From Glutinoglossum americanum (lineage: Eukaryota > Ascomycota > Geoglossomycetes > Geoglossales > Geoglossaceae): a DNA stretch of 54,024 nt. The position numbers and the translations under genes are program-made. Where the stretch lies: assembly GCA_020080175.1 (NCBI GenBank), contig JAGHQL010000182.1, positions 1 through 54,024 of the forward strand, given 5' to 3'. Below, piece by piece: positions 33,647-44,129 of this stretch. Within the stretch, counting starts at the first letter, position 1. Each line of letters begins with the position of its first letter. Below the pieces are notes generated by a model, which worked only from the letters and a program-made list of their open reading frames with translations, was not told the DNA's origin and did not search any database.

Positions 33647-34713
33647 ATGGATGCTAGAGCTGTTAAAGAAATCAGTCTGCGCGTTAGATCCTTGACGAAG
33701 GCTGTTGATGAAAAACAACCGATTTCAAATATCATCGCGATCTTGGAATCCCTGCAGAAGGACGTCGTTCCAACCGAGGAGCTTCTTCGCGTATGTTTCT
33801 TTTTGAACCCGTTTATCACAGTCTAATTGTCATGACAGCGATCTGTTCTCATGATGACGCTGACTTTGTGGTGGTCTAGTCTACTAGAGTCGGTGTTGCC
33901 GTCAATAAGCAGAAATCTCACCCGGACAAGGCGGTCGCTCTACTTGCGAGCCGCATTGTATCGAAGTGGAAGTCTGACATGAATGTCAAGGGATCCGCAA
34001 AGGCTAAGAAGGCCGCAAGCCGTTCACCTCCTAAGGAAGAGGCTGGTGCAAAGTCTTCTGTTCCGCCACTGGAGCGCAATAAGGATAAGGATGGAGTAGA
34101 TTGCAAGCGCACGGGTGATACTATCCGTGACAGCTGTATCGGCCTCATGTACAATGGACTCTGTTACGGCTCCGAAGAGTGTAAGTGCTCCATGACCTAT
34201 ATGTAATATGAAACTAACGTCTTCCATATCTACTAGCTCCAACTCTTGTCCTTAAGCGCTCTATTGACATAGAGCGTGCTGCCTTCGTTAAGCATGGTGC
34301 GACTACTCCGGAATATAAGAACAAGCTTCGTTCACTGTATCAAAACTTGAAGCACAAGTCAAACCCGCAGCTCCGTATCCGCGTTCTCTCTGCTGAAATA
34401 TCTGCTGAACGTCTTGTTGTCATGACGCACAAGGAGCTCGCCTCTCCCGAGCGGCGTGCTGAAGACGAAAAGATGCAGCAGGAAAATATGAACAAGGCCA
34501 TGGTTGCGCAGGGCGAAAAGAGTGTCTCAACCGCGTTGAAGTGTCCCAAGTGTGGACAGAAGAAAGTCAGCTACAGCCAGGCACAGACCCGTAGCGCTGA
34601 TGAGCCGATGACCACGTTCTGCGAATGCACGATCTGCGGCAATCGCTGGAAGGCAAGTGGTTAGCCAGTCTACTACCTTGCTTATATGCTAACCCACTCA
34701 CTAGTTCTCTTAA
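33647..34713 (+). CDS. DST1: Transcription elongation factor TFIIS
   Basis: TFIIS rescues backtracked RNA polymerase II by stimulating transcript cleavage. 289 residues. Start ATG at 33647-33649 in ACCATGG context (MDARAVKEISLRV). Domain I (LW/TFIIS N helical bundle) covers about residues 1-80 across intron 33791-33879. Domain II (central, polymerase-binding) runs from DTIRDSCIGLMYNGL across intron 34181-34236 to RVLSAEISAERLVVMTHKEL. Domain III is the zinc ribbon CPKCGQKKVSYSQAQTRSAD with the catalytic acidic loop given here as RSADEPMTTF (DE present) and CTICGNRW. The last intron, 34653-34704, has a GC donor (AAG then GCAAGT) and leaves a terminal exon coding only Phe-Ser-stop, giving the family end NRWKFS. 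Reading through gives NRWKASG. Exons total 870 nt. Confidence 0.95.
34653..34704 (+). other. DST1: GC-AG intron isolating the last two codons of TFIIS
   Basis: Donor AAG then GCAAGT, branch GCTAAC at about 34688, acceptor ACTAG. The downstream coding exon is TTC TCT TAA. The spliced product ends in the WKF-type C-terminus common to TFIIS zinc ribbons; the unspliced one ends WKASG. Confidence 0.75.
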
Positions 34714-35415
34714 AGCTCTTCATCGTTATTTTCAAGAGTTATCTCTCTGGCGTCGTGGCGGGTGGTTTACTTTTCGTACAACTAAAATTTTTTAAATGTG
34801 AATGGCCACTGGCGCGGGTCGACGGCAACCAGGCAGGTTGATATCTTCGTTTTCTTTCGGTACATTTCTCTTGCGTTTGCAAGACCCCAACCATACTTAG
34901 GCGTTAGTCGATGCTCAGTTTTCACACTCACTAATCGTGAGCCTTCGGGTGTTTGCGGAGCGGCTGCTCCGGCATCCTGACTTCTCTTATGTCGTTCATG
35001 ATGGTGGCTCTCTCGATCGGGATTGTTTTGTTTTCGTTTTTCTCAAAGAGGATATTCTGGGAAGCATGATGCAATTTCGGAGGGACGCTAGCATACCCAG
35101 AGGGTTTAGCAGGGGGTAAAGCCCCGCAATAAAGAAGTATCTTCGCGGTATGTTTAGTCCGTGTCAGTGTCCTGGATGTGATGTTCTGGGAAACGACCTA
35201 AGACACGCCTAAGGGTTTGATAATCGTTCGTATTTACGTACTGAGTGAGAGAGCTTGAATCTAGAGTTATATACTGGCGTTTTATGTACGTATATCACAT
35301 ATGTAGATGGTTTGATGGCCATATGTTCTAGAACGGGATGCGGAAAGGTCCGCCCGCTCGAGCTTGCAATCGCTGTAGATAGTATTTTACCCTCTGCCTT
35401 TCCTGAATCCCTATC
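34714..35415. other. Convergent intergenic spacer
   Basis: About 700 bp between the 3' ends of TFIIS (+) and the methyltransferase gene (-), so it should hold both terminators and 3' UTRs. No repeat, RNA gene or conserved frame seen. Confidence 0.5.
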
Positions 35416-37030
35416 TCACACTGTCGTCATAACACTCGCATTCTTATACCAGCTCAATAATGGACTCTCCCCGCTTTTTGTCTGCGTATCCTCCACATAA
35501 GCCCACCGTTTCAGAAACTCCTCATGCGGGAGAATCCTCGTCAACTTGCCAGTCGTGGCGCGGTAGATATCCTCCATTACGCTGAAGTCTGTGGGGAAGA
35601 GGATGTCGAAGTATCCTTGGAGGACCTGCCGTGAGAGTTAAAGAGGTGTGGTGAGAAGACTTTTTTGGGTTCTGGCTTACATAGGGGGTGCGGACCGGGA
35701 CGGTCCGCCGTCGGTATCGAGTTTGTACGACCGGGGCATTGACGCCCTTGATGGTGTCTGGAAGACTATGGAAATCACTGGTCACGAGTTTATGCTCTGG
35801 GAAATAAACATGTAGGATATCGAAGAACTGTAGCAGCCGCGTGGGGATAAACTCCGGATCCGTGAGATTCGGCGCAAAGGGCATCTGTGAGCGGAGGGTC
35901 CGCAGAAACCGCGGGCCCCGGAGAGGGTGATTGTATGGCGTGTTGCGGCAGGCGGCGTCGCGGACACGAAGGAACCTCGCAGCGAGGGGGTCAAGAGTGG
36001 GTTGGTAGAATTCGAAGAAGTCGCCGTTTGTATCGATGAGAACGGTGCCTTGGAGTGGGTCCTCGGTGGAGGGGTCATAGCGGATGGAATCATGGGCGAA
36101 GTTGTCAAAGACTTCGAGGGCGAGGAAGAAGCAGGGGGATGGGATATAGGTCGTCCAGTCGAAGATGGATTGGTTGATTATTTCGATTTTGTTGGTGTGG
36201 GAGCGGTTGGAGGCCGTCGTTTGGATGTGTCGGTGTTGGGTTGCAGCGAGGGCGCTGCTGATCTCAATTACTCTGAACTTCGTGCGGGCGTAGACCTCTG
36301 GATCTGTTGCTCGGATATAGTCGAGAATATTGAGCATTAGTGTTCCGTTTCCAGCGCCCATCTCGTAAATTATGAGATCGTGGTAAGGGTACAGTGTGAG
36401 TTTGTAATTGGTCACGAGATAACGGGCGATAGCTTCACCGTAGTAAGGACGAAAGAGCTCTGTGGGTGTGTGCCAGAGCTGCCGTGTGTCATTGAGATCG
36501 TTGGCATCGAGCTTGTCTTCGAATTCCGAGTAGCGTCGGCCCAGGAGGCGGTAGAATTCGGGTTCGTCTTTGATATTGTTGAAGTCGAAAGGTTCACCGG
36601 GGGAGAAGATTACAACTTGTTTGGAGAAGTAACCGTAGTTTGGGTTATATAGACTGTCTAAAAGGGGTTGTGTTACTTTCTGTTTCCCTTTTGTATATGG
36701 TGTAAAGGGGGTAATGATATAACCTTCTATGAAATCCCGAGTTAACATTTTTACCCTCTTCGGTCTTTCCTTCCGGCTCCGTAGTCCATCAGCCGTCACT
36801 ATCGGGTACCTTTTGAACTCTTCAGACATATCCTGCACGAAAACTTCCGTCCGTTGCTGCCAATTGCTCTCCTTCCGGCTGTTGTCTTGACTCTGGCCAC
36901 CTCTGCTGTTAATACCCCGCCGGTGGATGCTCGGTATTCGGAAGGGTAGTGTTGAGTGAGAGCGCAATAAGTGACATGCTCGGTGCCGAATTAGCCGCTG
37001 GAAAATGTGGGTAATAATGGGGGAATCCAT
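35416..37030 (-). CDS. Mitochondrial DUF185/MidA-family SAM-dependent methyltransferase
   Basis: Member of the MidA/NDUFAF7 superfamily (DUF185, Methyltransf_28), closest in my recollection to the fungal YKL162C-type proteins. The start preferred is the ATG at 37028-37030 (MDSPIITHIFQRLIRHRACH), since it yields a typical Arg-rich mitochondrial presequence; an in-frame ATG at 37195 would add 55 residues and leave almost no promoter. SAM-binding motif I is IYEMGAGNGTL. Other conserved stretches: DSLYNPNYGYFSKQVVIF, LFRPYYGEAIARYLVTNYKL, FFLALEVFDNFAHD, APVVQTRYRRRTVPV. Intron 35626-35680 restores the C-terminus VLQGYFDILFPTDFSVMEDI and ends WYKNASVMTTV. 519 residues, exons 1350 + 210 nt. NDUFAF7 methylates a complex I arginine; the substrate of this fungal type is not known to me. 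Confidence 0.8.
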
Positions 37031-37245
37031 CGATAGAGAAGTGAGGTTGAGGTACGTGAGCGATGGAAATATCGTCCAAAATTTATGTGTTGTAAGCGAC
37101 ATCCACGAACAAACCAGCCAAACTACATCACGGTTGACATAACGCTCTAACAGATGAATCCCAATCGATGCAGGTCTTTTACTTGCAGTCGCCACGTTAA
37201 CTATAGTGATGAAAAACTATAGTTATCCTCTTTTCAAACCCATGA
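37031..37245. promoter_or_regulatory. Compact bidirectional promoter of the methyltransferase and SCM3
   Basis: Only 215 bp separate the chosen divergent start codons. Both promoters must fit here or overlap the 5' ends of the genes. A perfect 11-base palindrome-like pair, AACTATAGT, occurs twice near 37199-37222 (ACTATAG, then ACTATAGTTA), just upstream of the SCM3 start. Confidence 0.5.
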
Positions 37246-39891
37246 ATGACATCCCCACCGGACCCCGCGTCTCTCGACGCTGACGCGTCTGACGACTTGT
37301 CTGAACTTGAATTCCGACGCCTACGAGCGCAAAATGATCTACGGCTCAAATCCAAATTTGAGGCAATATTTGAAAAGTATGGGAAGGATTTCACTGGTAT
37401 TGGCGATGAGATTGATCTTGAGACCGGGGAGATAGTGGTTAACAATGGGCATCTCACTGAAATGCGCGATGAGCAAGACGTCGGGCAGGATGCGGAACAG
37501 GATATGGGGCGACTCCTACGAGCTTTAACGGAACCACCCGAACAAGGTCATGGCAGTGGTGGTCCCATAGACGCCGAGGATCAGGAAGGTGAGGAAATGG
37601 GGGACGTTGACGGTTGGGGCGAAGACGATGGTCTTAAAGACGATGATGGTGTTGGTCTGCACTACATCAAAACTCAGGGGACGAGAAAGAGAAAGGCATT
37701 GGCACTTGGACATGCTGGGAGGGAGCTTGATTGGCAGTATGCAATTCTGCCGAGGGTTACCGATGATTCTCAGGTTGAGACAATGTGGCGGGCACCGGGA
37801 CTCTTACCGCCTAGGCCCGGCACGAGGCCTATATTGCATTCGGCGTTGGGCTCTGAGCGGATGATCTCCACCTCACCTACTCAACAAGGTTCTCTTTGGG
37901 CCCCACCGAAACGCAGAGGCCGTCCGAGGGCGATCCCGTTGGACTTTTTTCGCGACGTGTTAGAGCTCCCTGAGGTGATAAAAAGGAAGAGGCCGCGTCG
38001 GCTCGCATCGCCGGTCATAATCTCCGATGGTGAGAGCGGCCACGGGGATCCGGTTGCAACTGTCGCGGGAAGTGATGGGCAGTCTTTGTCAGGCCATCAG
38101 ATAGAGAGAGATAAAGCACAGCTAACCCCCGGGAATGTGGATGGGGATAGCAACAGCCGTGGTCCACTCAGACCTATCAACTCAGAGGTGATTTGCTTGG
38201 TAAGCCCAATGAAGGGCGGGGAAGCTCGGCCTTACGAAACTCCAAATAGTCCCCGCTCTAATATTGGAATAAGCGTGGACGCCAGTACGGAACTGGAGGC
38301 GGCACTTGAAAGTTTCCGACACCAGCTTGCGGCTCGGAGACGGGACGGGAGATATCATTCTCTCAAAGAACAACCCAGAGGCTTGACATCAAACGACGCA
38401 ACAGGAACCCTTACTCTCGATGGCGAGGGGCGCTGCCTCGTGATGCCACCGCAAGAGGGTGGTCATCCATCACTCAAACAACTCGCTAGAGATTTATTCT
38501 TCATGGATTTAGAAGTATTTACACTTGATGAGCCCCCCCAGTCTTTATGTAAAGACCGCGAAGCCGCCGAAAACAACTACTGTGTGGATGAGCACCATGT
38601 GGGTGATCACTACATGGATGGTTCCGGACCGGGATCCCTTTGGGAGTCAGAGAGCGAGTCGGGGAGCGAGTGGGAGAGTAAGGCGGAACCGGGGCGTTCC
38701 CAAACTATCAAACACCGGAACATGGCTAGGGCTGGTGGTTCTGGCCCTGGCAAGGGGCTGCAGGGGGGTAAATTGGGTTCTAGTAAGGAGCTGAGGGAAG
38801 GTCGACCCGACGAAGCGTCGAAGAAGTCCCTCTCCGTAACTTCTTGTCAGGGCGGGTCACCGAATCAACCTGGGGTACTCTCCGATCCGCCAAGTCTCAC
38901 TTCTGGAAAAAATTTTATTGTCAGTCTCGAGGATGACGGAAACAGACCCCCTTACCCCTACTATCTGCTGTGCGGCACAGCTATACTCTCCTCTCCTGGT
39001 CAGAAACTCACTAGCCTGCAAGTCAGGCGCTGGATTCTGGAGCATTTTTCATATTATCGGAATACCAAAGGCTGGGAGAGGGCAGCCGCGGCATGCATGA
39101 AACAGAAATATGGCTTTGCGTTTTCAGATAAGTATCTACCGCCGCGTCGCAACAGTGGTACAAGGAAAGCATATTACTTCACCATTCTGCCAGAGTTTGT
39201 GCACTTGTACCTTGAAGGCAGCAAGTTCTTTACCCGGCCTTGGAAAAAGGCCCGTATGCAGGTCGAGCCCTTATTAACGGCCGAAACCCCTAGTCCTTTG
39301 CGGCCTCTAGAACTAGGTCATTCGCCCGGCCCACCACGCACTCCTAATCACCAGGCCAATCAACGGCCGGTTCCCGGCTCCACGCCAATCTCGAATCTCC
39401 TTAAAGACCCCGCTACCGAAAGACGTCTAGCCATACAAGAGCGGGATGCGGCCGTTCGCGGCATTGGCGGTTCGGAGTCTGTTACTGGAGGAGCTCAAAC
39501 CAGCGGTGCCATACAATCCAACCAAGACATACAGGATGTGAAAGTGGATATCCTTGGGTTTAGTGATACCGAGTCCATTGCCCAGGGGCTAGAATCCAAC
39601 CAAGTCGTACAGGGGCGGAATTTGGGGACCGCTGTTGTAGGATCTCGCTCCAGCCAATCCATGCAGGGACAGGAAACGGAGTCGCAATCCAGCAATTCTA
39701 TACATAGACTGAATGCGGAGGCCATTACTGAAGGACTTCAACCCACCGAATTCAAACAAATGCAGAATGGAGATATCCTTGAATTCAGCGATACTGAGTC
39801 AGTTGCCGAAAAACCCAACAAGTTCATACGAGGAGGATCTCCGGAGGCCGCCACTAAAGGACCCCACCTTTTCCAAACTACAGGGGAGTAA
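37246..39891 (+). CDS. SCM3: Centromere protein Scm3 (CENP-A chaperone) with AT-hook and forkhead-like domain
   Basis: Single-exon protein of 881 residues. Residues about 20-75 carry the Scm3/HJURP core: LRAQNDLRLKSKFEAIFEKY, then GKDFTGIGDEIDLETGEIVV and NNGHL. This segment binds CENP-A/H4 and delivers it to centromeres. Residues about 220-230 (KRRGRPRA) are an AT-hook, followed by a basic KRKRPRR patch. Residues about 560-660 look like a divergent forkhead winged helix: RPPYPYYLLCGTAILSSPGQ, RRWILEHFSYYRNTKGWE, YYFTILPE; the recognition-helix signature of classical forkheads is not preserved. After it come degenerate repeats with the core DILxFSDTES. Fungal Scm3 proteins are known to carry varied DNA-binding modules. 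The array continues in frame past the TAA at 39889-39891. Scm3 identity is strong, the forkhead call moderate. Confidence 0.85.
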   Translation: MTSPPDPASLDADASDDLSELEFRRLRAQNDLRLKSKFEAIFEKYGKDFTGIGDEIDLETGEIVVNNGHLTEMRDEQDVGQDAEQDMGRLLRALTEPPEQGHGSGGPIDAEDQEGEEMGDVDGWGEDDGLKDDDGVGLHYIKTQGTRKRKALALGHAGRELDWQYAILPRVTDDSQVETMWRAPGLLPPRPGTRPILHSALGSERMISTSPTQQGSLWAPPKRRGRPRAIPLDFFRDVLELPEVIKRKRPRRLASPVIISDGESGHGDPVATVAGSDGQSLSGHQIERDKAQLTPGNVDGDSNSRGPLRPINSEVICLVSPMKGGEARPYETPNSPRSNIGISVDASTELEAALESFRHQLAARRRDGRYHSLKEQPRGLTSNDATGTLTLDGEGRCLVMPPQEGGHPSLKQLARDLFFMDLEVFTLDEPPQSLCKDREAAENNYCVDEHHVGDHYMDGSGPGSLWESESESGSEWESKAEPGRSQTIKHRNMARAGGSGPGKGLQGGKLGSSKELREGRPDEASKKSLSVTSCQGGSPNQPGVLSDPPSLTSGKNFIVSLEDDGNRPPYPYYLLCGTAILSSPGQKLTSLQVRRWILEHFSYYRNTKGWERAAAACMKQKYGFAFSDKYLPPRRNSGTRKAYYFTILPEFVHLYLEGSKFFTRPWKKARMQVEPLLTAETPSPLRPLELGHSPGPPRTPNHQANQRPVPGSTPISNLLKDPATERRLAIQERDAAVRGIGGSESVTGGAQTSGAIQSNQDIQDVKVDILGFSDTESIAQGLESNQVVQGRNLGTAVVGSRSSQSMQGQETESQSSNSIHRLNAEAITEGLQPTEFKQMQNGDILEFSDTESVAEKPNKFIRGGSPEAATKGPHLFQTTGE

Positions 39892-40065
39892 AAGGCGGAT
39901 ATCCTCGGGTTTATTATCACCGGGACCATCCCGAAGGGCCCTCAATCTAGCAAAATTATGCGAAGACCGAATGTTGAGATCGTGACCGAAGGACTCCGCC
40001 CACTCAAGTCGAGTCACATAGAATCGGACCGTGAATACACTTGAGTTTAGCGATGTCGACTAAAG
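39520..40065 (+). repeat. SCM3: Degenerate tandem repeats at the SCM3 3' end, crossing the stop codon
   Basis: Two alternating motifs recur with a period of about 130 nt: DILGFSDTES (about 39547), DILEFSDTES (about 39772), then DILGF again at about 39901 after the stop; and EAITEGLQP (about 39715), EAATKGP (about 39844), EIVTEGLRP (about 39982). The frame after the TAA stays open for about 50 codons to the TGA at 40042-40044. LEFSDVD then appears in a shifted frame at about 40040-40060. So the array is longer than the current coding region. Confidence 0.7.
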
Positions 40066-40630
40066 ACGTCCTGCTCCTCCAATCTCAATTGTCTTATATT
40101 GGCGCAACCGGAACATTTTCTGGAGTAATTAAGACGGGAACTTTTGGGTTCTCTCTCTGGGCTTGAGACTTTGCAACTGCAATTGTTATTAGCATCCACC
40201 GGATTCGGCTTCAGGGTTTTCAGGCTCGTCGGTGCGGGAACACGCACTCGGTTCGCCTCACCCCAATTTTTATCGACACGTCGTAATAACGGAGGGGATA
40301 GGCGCTATCCATAATCTCTGTATATAATCATGCTTCCAAGGAGAATATTGTTGAAATGACTTGTTAGGACACTGTCGTGTGTGACTTATAAAAGTAGTTA
40401 CCGGGCAAGGGAGCAAGCTTACTACAAATGCCCTACTCGAACTTCTGGGTTCCAGCTTCCTCTATATTTTGTCCAGTATTAGTTAACTTGCGACTCCAAT
40501 TGATCGGGACTCTCGGAGGAGTATATTGATCTGGGATTAGCGAAGCTCCTAACATCTCTTATGTAACGATATTTGTTGGTCTGTGCTTTCTTTTGATGGC
40601 CGAAGATCCCGCTCTGCTCTAGTATCGAAA
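40066..40630. other. Intergenic: SCM3 3' flank and promoter of the cysteine synthase-like gene
   Basis: About 565 bp between two plus-strand genes. It should contain the SCM3 terminator and the MCY1-like promoter. Nothing else seen. Confidence 0.5.
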
Positions 40631-42197
40631 ATGGACAACCACCATCGCCAAAATCTGTATCTATATCTCGCCGCGTCTTTTGCGGCGGGTATATTAGCCA
40701 CCGTGGGATTCAAGGAACTCCGTACATTCTGGTGCCCTGGCCGTTCAGATGCTCAATCCGAAATCTCGCGCGTGCACCCTGCCACTGATGGAATCGACCT
40801 GAAAGATGGCAACGGACTATTGGAGAAGGAATCTTCTCCCGCCCCTAGCATAGCGGAGGGTATCGAGGGATGCATCGGAAACACGCCGTTATTCAGGATC
40901 AAGTCATTGTCAGATGCCACAGGATGTGAAATTTTAGCAAAAGCTGAGGTACTTCTGCTGTTGCTCCTCTGGCCTTCTATAGTGCGAACAGTTCTGATCT
41001 CGAGCAGTTTCTGAACGGCGCGGGGGGCAGTCCGAAGGACAGAGTGGCGCTAAGTATTATCAAGATGGTGAGTTGGTTTCACCAGCAGCAGTTTGGCTGC
41101 GGTAGCAGGAATCCCATCGCGCTGATACAAGTCAGGCTGAAGAGCGGGGTCTTTTGACCCCTCATTCCGGGGACACGATATATGAAGGAACTGTTGGCTC
41201 AACTGGCATATCTCTGGCAACGCTATGCCGGGCTCGAGGCTACTTAGCGCACATGTATGTACCTGCAACCTAAAAGCCCATCCACTGGATATCTAACGGT
41301 TCTGTCGCATAGCTGTATGCCCTCCGACCAGTCTACCGAAAAGTCCGACCTTCTCCTAAAGCTTGGTGCTGAAGTTGAACGTGTCCTGCCTGCTCCTATC
41401 GTCGACCAAAACCAATTCGTTAATCTCGCCCGCCTCCGAGCTTCAGAGCACGCCTTTGACCCCTCACATCCAGGTACAGGCTTCTTCGCCGACCAATTCG
41501 AGACCACCGCGAACTGGCTGGCGCACTACAATGGCACGGGACCTGAGATCTACCGGCAGACGGGCGGGCGGCTTGACGCGTTCATCGCCGGCGCTGGAAC
41601 CGGCGGGACAATCTCCGGGGTCGCGCGGTTCCTGAAACCCCGGCTGCCCGGGCTACGCATCTTGCTCGCGGATCCGGAGGGGAGTGGGCTTTATAACCGA
41701 GTTAAGTTTGGGGTGATGTTTGATATGAGAGAGAGAGAGGGAACGAGAAGGAGACATCAAGTCGATACGATTGTGGAGGGCATAGGGATTAACCGCGTGA
41801 CCGCGAATTTTGAAGCAGGACGGGAATTGATAGATGATGCGGTAAGGGTGACTGATGAGCAGGCAGCGGCAATGGCGAGGTGGTTAGTTGAGAGAGATGG
41901 GATCTTTGTTGGGAGTAGTAGTGCTGTTAATTGTGAGTTCTCTTGCCCTAGCCCTCCTCATCCTTCTGTTTTTCCACGGAGCTTGCTGTCTAAGCTCCCT
42001 TACCTCCACTAGGCGTTGCAGCCGCCAAGGCTGCTCTAGAACTAGGCCCGGGACATAGAGTCGTGACTATCTTATGCGATTCGGGGACGCGACATCTATC
42101 TAAATTCTGGGCGAAGGTGGGGAATATTGGTGGGGTATCGGGGGGCATGGAGTTGGAGGATGTGATTCATGCTGGGTGTGATGGCGGTGGGAATTAA
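40631..42197 (+). CDS. MCY1: Mitochondrial outer-membrane cysteine synthase-like protein (Mcy1/CSase 2 type)
   Basis: PLP-dependent CysK-fold protein of 433 residues with an N-terminal membrane anchor. The start at 40631 (MDNHHRQNLYLYLAASFAAG) puts a hydrophobic helix at residues 8-28, as in the yeast outer-membrane protein Mcy1; an in-frame ATG at 40583 is less likely. Introns 40949-41007, 41068-41135, 41255-41312 and 41933-42012 give 1,302 nt in frame. Motifs: IGNTPLFRI, NGAGGSPKDRVAL with the PLP lysine, EGTVGSTGISLA (substrate loop), GAGTGGTISGVARF (phosphate-binding loop), VGSSSAVNCVAAAKAALELG and TILCDSGTRHLSKFW. All catalytic elements look intact. The intron at 41068-41135 is supported by rejoining IIKM to AEERGLLTPHSGDT. 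True sulfur-assimilation activity is not assured: the yeast homolog is not the main cysteine synthase. Confidence 0.9.
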
Positions 42198-42534
42198 GGC
42201 ATTCTACTGCGAGAATGTATGTACATGCACAAGAGATGTATAGATGGTTAGTGCGAAATTAGAAAGGACTAACCGATAATCCATGAATTATTGGAATAAG
42301 AATTCTGAGATATTTCATTCTACCTTGGATACAGAAATTTAACTGAAATAACATAACTCTGGGAAATTTTTATGTAAAACCGGGGGGTGGTTATTCGTTT
42401 TCAACCTTTGATAAATTCTCATCGCCTGCTTACATAAGCGGCATAAATCATAACTACTTCCGATCAATGAATTCAGAGCAACGATAAAACAACAGCAACA
42501 ATAGCAACAGCAGCAACAACACGAGTTCTCTAAA
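42198..42534. other. Intergenic: ATG6 promoter
   Basis: About 340 bp, with an imperfect CAACAGCAACA repeat just before the ATG6 start, likely in its 5' leader. Confidence 0.5.
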
Positions 42535-44129
42535 ATGCACTGCCAGAAATGCCGATCGCCTCTGCGGGTTGATAGCTCTCTCGAAGACCTTAACCCGGCT
42601 GCTTTCGATCTTCTGATAGGTTAGATTAGATTCCCGAATGGCCTTCGCTCTTGCTGAAGCTCAAGAATCCCTGGTTAGGTGCCACAGGGGCATCTCCTCA
42701 GGAACTCCCGAAGGGCCTAATACACCAACGGCCTAGCTATTCCCATGCGCGTAGAGATTTGTATGACCAGGCCGCACGACATGCCCAACCACCCGTCTTC
42801 AAACGGACAATTGCCGCCCCGCGGTTTCCATCCGCCGCTCCTCAGGCACACCCACAGGCTAGCCCATCGAAGGTCGCGGGTCGAGATAATCCAGCGATGT
42901 CGTTTGTCATGCTGACGGACTCGCAAGTTGTCCCTCAGCCCCATAGCAAGATTCCGGAGGGACTACGACAACACTCCATGAGCCGACCAAAGGAGACAGC
43001 GGAAGTTAGTACGGATGACAGCGACCAGAACAGAGTCTCACTCTCATATCAGATGGATACAACCACCCGCCTTTTCGAAGTTCTTTCCTCACGATCAGAT
43101 ATCGATCACCCGATTTGCGCGGAGTGTACAGAACTATTAGCCGAAGGACTACAGAAGCGATTAGGGAATGCTGCTAAAGAGCGCGACGCCTATGTGGAGT
43201 TCCTTAAAAGGCTGAATGCGGAAGTGCCTACTGAAGAGGAGAGGCAAAGGGCTTCGCAGGATCTCCAATCCACCAAGAGACAAGAAGAGATTTCTTTCGC
43301 CGCGCTCCAAGCCCTAGAGCAGGAGAAGGCCGCTGTTGACGAGGAAATATCTGCGCTCGAAGACGAGGCCCGCCGACTAGATATCTCGGAGGAGGAGTTC
43401 TGGCGAGAAAGAAATTCCTTCACTCTAACCCTCTCTTCATTTCAAAACTCCCGCGACGGCATCAACCTGCAATACGACCACGACTCCCGCCAGCTCGAAC
43501 GCCTCCAGCGAACAAATGTCTACAACGACACCTTTTGCATCGGCCACGACGGGTACTTTGGCACGATCAACGGTTTACGGCTTGGTAGGCTCGCAAACCA
43601 GCCCGTCGGGTGGAGCGAGATCAATGCTGCATGGGGCCAAACGCTCCTTCTGCTCTCTACGGTGGCCGACAAACTCGGTTTCACGTTCGAAGGTTACAGG
43701 CTTAGGCCTATGGGCTCTACCTCACGCCTCGAAAAACTTGAATATCTCCCCTCCTCCACCACCAGTACCGCACACCATGCCCTCCAACCAAAAATTACGC
43801 CCCTCGAGCTCTTCTCCTCCGGCAACCTCCCACTCGGTTTCCTTCATCGCCGTTTCGACGCCGCCATGGTCGCGTTCCTGGAATGTCTGCGCCAACTTGG
43901 TGATTTCGTTGAGCATGACCCCGCGGGCGGGAGTAGGGCGGGTCACCAACCCGGGCTCAAACTGCCGTATGAGATCCGCAAGGACAGGATTGGCGATGCT
44001 AGTATTAAGCTGGGGTTTAACCAGGACGAAGGGTGGACGAGGGCGTGTAAGTATACGCTTACCTGCTGCAAGTTTCTCTTGGCGCATGCGAGCAATGTTG
44101 GGGGGTCTGGGAGGAGGAGTACGAGTTGA
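42535..44129 (+). CDS. ATG6: Autophagy protein Atg6/Vps30 (Beclin-1)
   Basis: Beclin-1 homolog, a subunit of both PI3-kinase (Vps34) complexes in autophagy and vacuolar sorting, 511 residues. Start ATG at 42535-42537 with the N-terminal zinc-binding-like motif CQKC (MHCQKCRSPLRVDSSLEDLN). Intron 42620-42678 joins AAFDLLI to GATGASPQELPKG, 85 + 1451 nt in frame. Residues about 180-300 begin with PICAECTELL (second CxxC) and form the coiled coil (KRLGNAAKERDAYVEFLKRL to DISEEEFWRERNSF). The C-terminal BARA domain is seen as NVYNDTFCIGHDGYFGTING, RLGRLANQPVGWSEINAAWG, GFTFEGYRLRPMGS and CKYTLTCCKFLLAHASN. No disruption seen. Confidence 0.95.

Noticed and set aside
39713-40017. Frames on both strands over the SCM3 repeats
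   Set aside because: Their content follows from the repeat array; only the SCM3 frame has the recurring motif with an upstream domain.
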